Positions 60,199 through 64,000 of a stretch of 64,000 nt of DNA are shown here, piece by piece (position 1 is the stretch's first letter; the number at the start of each line of letters is the position of its first letter). The translations under genes were made by a program, and so were the position numbers. The notes below the pieces were generated by a model. That model was given only the letters and a program-made list of their open reading frames with translations, did not search any database and was not told the origin of the DNA. This stretch comes from Nocardia asteroides (GTDB taxonomy: Bacteria > Actinomycetota > Actinomycetes > Mycobacteriales > Mycobacteriaceae). The stretch spans positions 5,952,001 through 6,016,000 of the forward strand of contig CP082844.1 in the NCBI GenBank assembly GCA_019930625.1, given 5' to 3'.

Positions 60199-61015
60199 GT
60201 GAGATCGACAGGTCCGCGGCATTCGGATGTTCGGCTGATCGTGGCTGCTGGTGGTACCGGTGGGCATATCTATCCCGCGGTCACCACAGTGCGCGCGCTG
60301 CGTGAGGAACTGGCCAGCAGCGGGCGTCGCCTCGACGTGTTGTGGGTCGGGCAGGCCGGCGGGTTGGAATCGAGGATCGCGGCCAGCGAGGGTATCCGGT
60401 TCGCTGCGGTGGCGACAGGCAAGATCCGTCGCGCGGCCAATCCGTTGAAGATGGTTACTCGCGACAATGTTGTGGACATGTTGCGTCTGCCGCGCGGTAT
60501 CGCCGAGGCTTGGCGGACGGTGGGCCGGTTCCGGCCGGATGTGGTGCTCACGACCGGTGGGTACGTCACCGTGCCGGTCGGGTTGGCGGCGTGGTTGCGG
60601 CGTCGGCCGTTGGTGGTGCACGAGCAGACTGTCCGTGTGGGCCTGGCCAATCGGTTGCTGGCCCGTCTCGCCAACCGCGTGGCCCTGTCGTCGGAATCCA
60701 GTCTGACGTTGCTACCGGGACGCGCTGCGGCGAAGTCCGCCATCATTGGTAATCCTGTGCGGCCGGAGTTGTTCGACGGCGACGCTGACAAAGCTGTCGT
60801 CGCTGTGGGCGCTGACGGTTTCGACCGCAGCTTGCCGACCGTTTATGTCACCGGTGGTGCGCAGGGCGCGGTACAGATCAATCGGGTCGTGCGTGAACTG
60901 TTGCCGTGGCTGCTACAGCGCGCCAACGTGATCCATCAATGCGGCAAAGCATCGATCACTGAACTCCGTGAGCACGCCGCCACGCTCGATTCAGTGTTGG
61001 GTGCACGGCTCAGCC
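60199..61015 (+). pseudogene. MurG-like glycosyltransferase, 3' end lost at the IS30 insertion
   Basis: GTG 60199 with AGGAGG about 5 nt upstream. GGTGGHIYPAVTTVRAL, LTTGGYVTVPVGLAAWL and YVTGGAQGAVQINRVV are MurG motifs (UDP-GlcNAc:lipid I transferase fold). About 272 residues remain of about 360, and the donor-binding C-terminal motif is absent. The frame runs into IS30 at 61016, and the rest of the gene is not found after the element. Since MurG is essential, this is presumably a second copy or a secondary-metabolism paralogue. Confidence 0.8.
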
Positions 61016-62451
61016 TCAACCGGTGGACGCAACACCCGAGGTCACGGAGGGTGTGTGGGAAGGCCATCGGATTGGATGCGAGAGGTCACTGGACGAGCGC
61101 CGATGCGGTCGCCGGGAGCTCCCGGTTTACCGCGGGCCGTGGAGCGGTTGTTCTGGGACAAGATCGCCGAGGGCATGCTCCCCGGCGAAGCCGGTGTCGC
61201 AGTAGGGGTATCGCCAGTCAAGGGCAGCCGTTGGTTCCGCGATGCTGGCGGGATGTCACCGTATTCGTGGCCGCAGCCAAGCGGCCGCTACCTGTCCTTT
61301 GCCGAGCGTGAAGAGATCGCGCTGCTGAAATCCCAGGGCAGTGGCGTCCGTCAGATCGCCCAAGCGCTTGGCCGCAGTCCATCCACGATTTCGCGTGAGC
61401 TGCGGCGTAACGCCGCGACTAGGGGCGGGAAGTTGCACTACCGGGCATCGGTGGCGCAGTGGAAAGCTGAGCTGTTCGCCCGCCGCCCTAAAACCGCCAA
61501 GCTCCTGGATAACCCACGATTACGCGACTACGTCCAGGAGCGCCTGGCAGGCCGGATCACCGACGCGCACGGAAGAACGGTCAAGGTCCGAAGACGGAGA
61601 AATGGACCGGCCGCAACAGGCCCCATCGCGCCGACCGAGGCTGGGTGCAGGCGTGGAGCCCCGAACAAATCGCCAAGCGGTTGCGCATCGATTTCCCCGA
61701 CGATGAGTCGATGCGGATCAGCCACGAGGCGATCTACCAGGCGCTCTACATCGAGGATCGGGGCGGGCTCAGCCGTGAACTGATCTTGAACCTGAGGACC
61801 GGGCGCGCGTTGCGGATGCCGCGGGCACGCTCAAAGCGTGTGGCCTGGGCGCACGTGACCCCGGACGTGTTGATCAGCGAACGACCCGCCGAGGCAAACG
61901 ATCGCGCGGTCGCTGGGCATTGGGAGGGCGACCTGATCATCGGCGCCGAACGCTCCGCGATCGCCACGCTCGTCGATCGGAGTACTCGATTCACGATGCT
62001 GGTTCACTTGCCCCGCGAACGAGGATGGCGCGAGAGCGTTCCGGTAAAGAACGGTCCCGCGCTCAGCGGTTACGGGGCAGTGTCGATGAACAAAGCACTC
62101 GCGGCGGCACTGGCGAAGCTGCCCACGAACATGATGAAGTCCCTGACCTGGGACCGGGGAAAGGAACTCTCCGCCCACGCGGAATTGACGGCCACTACGG
62201 GGGTCGCGGTCTACTTCGCTGATCCACATAGCCCGTGGCAGCGCGGGACCAACGAAAACACGAATGGTCTTCTACGCCAGTACTTTCCGAAGGGAACGGA
62301 TCTGTCACGGTGGAGCAAGCGGGATATCGCAGCGGTCGCTTCCGCGCTCAATGCGCGACCGCGGAAGGTCCTTGGATGGCGCACTCCAGCCGAGGTTATG
62401 GAGCAGCATCTACGATCGCTTCAACAACGAAATGTTGCGTCGACCAGTTGA
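61016..62451 (+). mobile_element. IS30-family insertion sequence
   Basis: Terminal inverted repeats TCAACCGGTGGACGCAACA (61016-61034) and its complement-like partner at 62433-62451 match at 17 of 19 positions. Length 1436 bp. The element encloses one frameshifted IS30 transposase gene and interrupts the murG-like gene. Confidence 0.85.
61076..62451 (+). pseudogene. IS30-family transposase, frameshifted
   Basis: First frame (ATG 61076): YLSFAEREEIALLKSQGSGV, ALGRSPSTISRELRRNAATR, PRLRDYVQERLAGRITD. Second frame (from about 61640): WSPEQIAKRLRIDFPDDESM, ISHEAIYQALYI, GHWEGDLIIGAERSAIATLV, LTWDRGKELSAHAEL and SPWQRGTNENTNGLLRQYFP with the DDE residues. One shift near 61600-61640 separates them. 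Could be inactive, or a sequencing error. Confidence 0.85.
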
Positions 62452-62758
62452 ATCCACCCTGGCTGCCTCGAGCCGAATGTACGACAGCGCTTTTCGGTGG
62501 CCGAAACGCAACCGCGTTGCGCAAGGCGCGAAGGTTGGGATCCCGGCGGCGCTTGCGCGCGGCGATACAGCATGCCTTCGTCGGCAGTAATAGCGGTGTG
62601 AGGGATGGAGACGGCGCATGGTGGTGGTGGATATCCATATGGTTTCTTCTCTGCCACCCTGACACGGGGCACCGCCGAGAACCGGGCCGGACGCATCGCA
62701 GGCTCGTCGCGCCGAGCCCGAGCAGGGCCTGCATCACCTGCGGAGGTTCCCGCACGTC
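62452..62758. other. Region downstream of IS30, no gene recognised
   Basis: About 300 bp, which does not continue the murG-like sequence. Minus-strand ORFs here have no motif. A deletion next to IS30 is likely. Confidence 0.4.
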
Positions 62759-62788
62759 TTGACAGGCAAGTTGGCACTTGCCTATTCT
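62759..62788 (+). promoter_or_regulatory. Promoter with operator between -35 and -10
   Basis: TTGACA at 62759-62764 and TATTCT at 62783-62788 are separated by exactly 18 bp, and those 18 bp are the perfect inverted repeat GGCAAGT-TGGC-ACTTGCC. A start 7-8 nt after the -10 box would place transcription at the GTG 62796, so the arsR message is probably leaderless and repressed by its own product. Confidence 0.7.
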
Positions 62789-62795
62789 CACTCTC

Positions 62796-63083
62796 GTGAG
62801 CGACGTTTACAAGGCGATCGCAGATCCGACCCGACGAACCATTCTCGACGAACTCATCAACCAGGACCGTCAGTCGCTGTTCGAACTGTGCAGCCGTTTG
62901 GCGATGAAACACGGAATCACCTCATCGCGTCAGGCCATATCGCAGCACCTCGCCGTGCTCGAGGAGGCCGGTCTCGTGTTCGCGGTCAACGACGGCCGCC
63001 ACAAATACCACTTCGCCAACACCACACCCCTGCAAGCCATCACCGACCACTGGTCACAGACACCCGGAAGGGACATCCCATGA
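62796..63083 (+). CDS. ArsR-family regulator of an AHSA1 gene
   Basis: 95 residues from GTG 62796. Winged helix with YKAIADPTRRTILDELI, SSRQAISQHLAVLEEAGLV and the wing GRHKYHFANTTPL. It belongs to the SdpR-like subgroup usually paired with AHSA1/START-domain proteins; the single cysteine is not in a metal-site pattern. The stop overlaps the next start (ATGA). Operator and promoter are described at 62759. Confidence 0.9.
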   Translation: MSDVYKAIADPTRRTILDELINQDRQSLFELCSRLAMKHGITSSRQAISQHLAVLEEAGLVFAVNDGRHKYHFANTTPLQAITDHWSQTPGRDIP

Positions 63084-63613
63084 CCGACACCACAGCCTAC
63101 GGAACACTCGAGACGATCGACGGGCGACGTGCACTGCGTTTCGACCGCTCTTACGCCTACCCGATCCAGCGCGTATGGCAGGCGGTCAGCACGCCGGCAG
63201 AACTCGAACGGTTCTTTCCAGGTGCTGCGGACTGGACACCGACAGCGGGCGAGACCATCGACCTCGGCGGTGCGACCCTCGAGGTGACCGAGGTCGATGC
63301 ACCGCACCGCCTGGCGTGGACGTACGCCGGCCAGCCACAGAGTTTCGAATTGGCCGAAGAGGAAGGCGGCTGTCGTTTGATCTTCACTCACGTCATCGAC
63401 CACATCGAGGACTTGCCGGCAGCGCAAACCGCAACTGGCTGGCATACCTACCTCTCGCGACTCGAACCCCACCTGGCTGGCGGGCACCTCTCCGACGAGG
63501 AGGCACACAAGCCGTGGAAGGATCTCCACGAACGCTACGCCGAGCGCTTCGGCGTCGATCCGGAACCGGGCCGGCGCTGGGCGGCGGAGCATATGCCCGC
63601 CGGTCAAGACTGA
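63080..63613 (+). CDS. AHSA1/START-domain (SRPBCC) protein
   Basis: 177 residues from ATG 63080. Typical AHSA1 features: FDRSYAYPIQRVWQAVSTPAEL, FFPGAADWTPTAGETIDLGG, HRLAWTYAGQPQSFELA and GWHTYLSRLEPHL. The fold binds hydrophobic ligands. Such genes are coupled to ArsR regulators in many actinomycetes, with unknown ligand. The C-terminal extension (KPWKDLHERYAERFG) is common in this subgroup. Confidence 0.9.
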   Translation: MTDTTAYGTLETIDGRRALRFDRSYAYPIQRVWQAVSTPAELERFFPGAADWTPTAGETIDLGGATLEVTEVDAPHRLAWTYAGQPQSFELAEEEGGCRLIFTHVIDHIEDLPAAQTATGWHTYLSRLEPHLAGGHLSDEEAHKPWKDLHERYAERFGVDPEPGRRWAAEHMPAGQD

Positions 63614-64000
63614 GCCGATCTGAACGGACATCGATATGAGCCCGGCGCTGCGAAGAACTCAACTGCAGAAGTGTCGCATGTCTGGTGCTCTTGTCGAAGT
63701 CCGCAGCAACTTACAGGACCTTCCGTAGCTGGATCCTGGCGGTGACCATCATGGCCGCCGCCACCGGCAACCACCACACGCGGGCGGTCGAGGCGAAGAC
63801 AGATCAGGCCGGATGTCTCGGACACTCGAGTGCCGCAGCACCCCGCCCGCAAAGAACTATCGAGAGCGATGCATCAACATGATCGACTCCCACCAGCATC
63901 CCATCGCTGCGGCGCCTGCCTATTTCGGACAACATGTCCGGCAATAGGCGCCGCTGTAACGACGGCAGGTTCACACCCCATGATCGGTGCATGGCGACAC
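63614..64000. other. Right edge, no gene recognised
   Basis: About 390 bp. A minus-strand ORF (63804-63992) and a plus-strand ORF (63685-63882) overlap; neither has a ribosome site or motif. Confidence 0.4.

Overview
The window is high-GC actinobacterial DNA. GTG starts, 4-bp ATGA/GTGA overlaps, an MspA-like porin remnant, a GTP-type PEP carboxykinase, an MMPL transporter and IS families common in actinomycetes all point to a mycolic-acid actinomycete, most likely Nocardia. Genus is inference. No rRNA, tRNA or CRISPR array was seen.

Layout. (1) 1-11,750: mostly intact metabolic and stress genes. These are a phosphoribosyltransferase/erythromycin-esterase fusion, an arsR-pckG-sulP operon, a P-type ATPase with a C-terminal hemerythrin domain, and a CsoR-family unit (MMPL transporter, CsoR, DUF2892 membrane protein and small genes) with three matching 16-bp operators. 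(2) 12,000-14,600: gene debris (integrase tail, IS256 and IS3 pieces) with a few small ORFs. (3) 14,700-31,060: a compact set that looks like an uncharacterised biosynthetic gene cluster. It holds an unknown protein, an EgtD-like amino-acid N-methyltransferase, a SolA-like FAD oxidase, a DUF2264 protein, a three-subunit molybdenum hydroxylase, a GT1 glycosyltransferase, an AsnB-type amidotransferase, a SARP regulator, a group-D flavin monooxygenase, a PIG-L deacetylase and a UDP-sugar dehydrogenase. (4) 31,060-33,140: porin remnant, then a microbial-transglutaminase-domain protein followed by a small possible cognate immunity or inhibitor protein. (5) 33,527-58,573: about 25 kb of mosaic DNA bracketed by two direct copies (about 0.87 kb) of a frameshifted tyrosine recombinase. 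It contains a type III restriction remnant, a low-GC gene resembling cyclodipeptide synthases, many IS pieces (IS5, ISL3, IS701, IS3, IS256), one apparently intact IS110, truncated sulfur genes, a sugar dehydratase and methyltransferase fragments. (6) 58,600-64,000: a SnoaL/TetR divergent pair with two operators, a murG-like gene cut by an IS30 element, and an autoregulated arsR-AHSA1 pair.

Proposed cooperation in the cluster, as inference only. The EgtD-like enzyme methylates an amino acid other than histidine. The SolA-like oxidase, the flavin monooxygenase and the molybdenum hydroxylase oxidise the scaffold. The UDP-sugar dehydrogenase makes a UDP-uronate, the GT1 enzyme transfers a sugar, PIG-L removes an N-acetyl group, AsnB amidates a carboxylate, and the SARP switches the set on.

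The accessory half is heavily decayed. Many entries there are remnants identified from short conserved stretches spread over more than one frame, and their ends are approximate.
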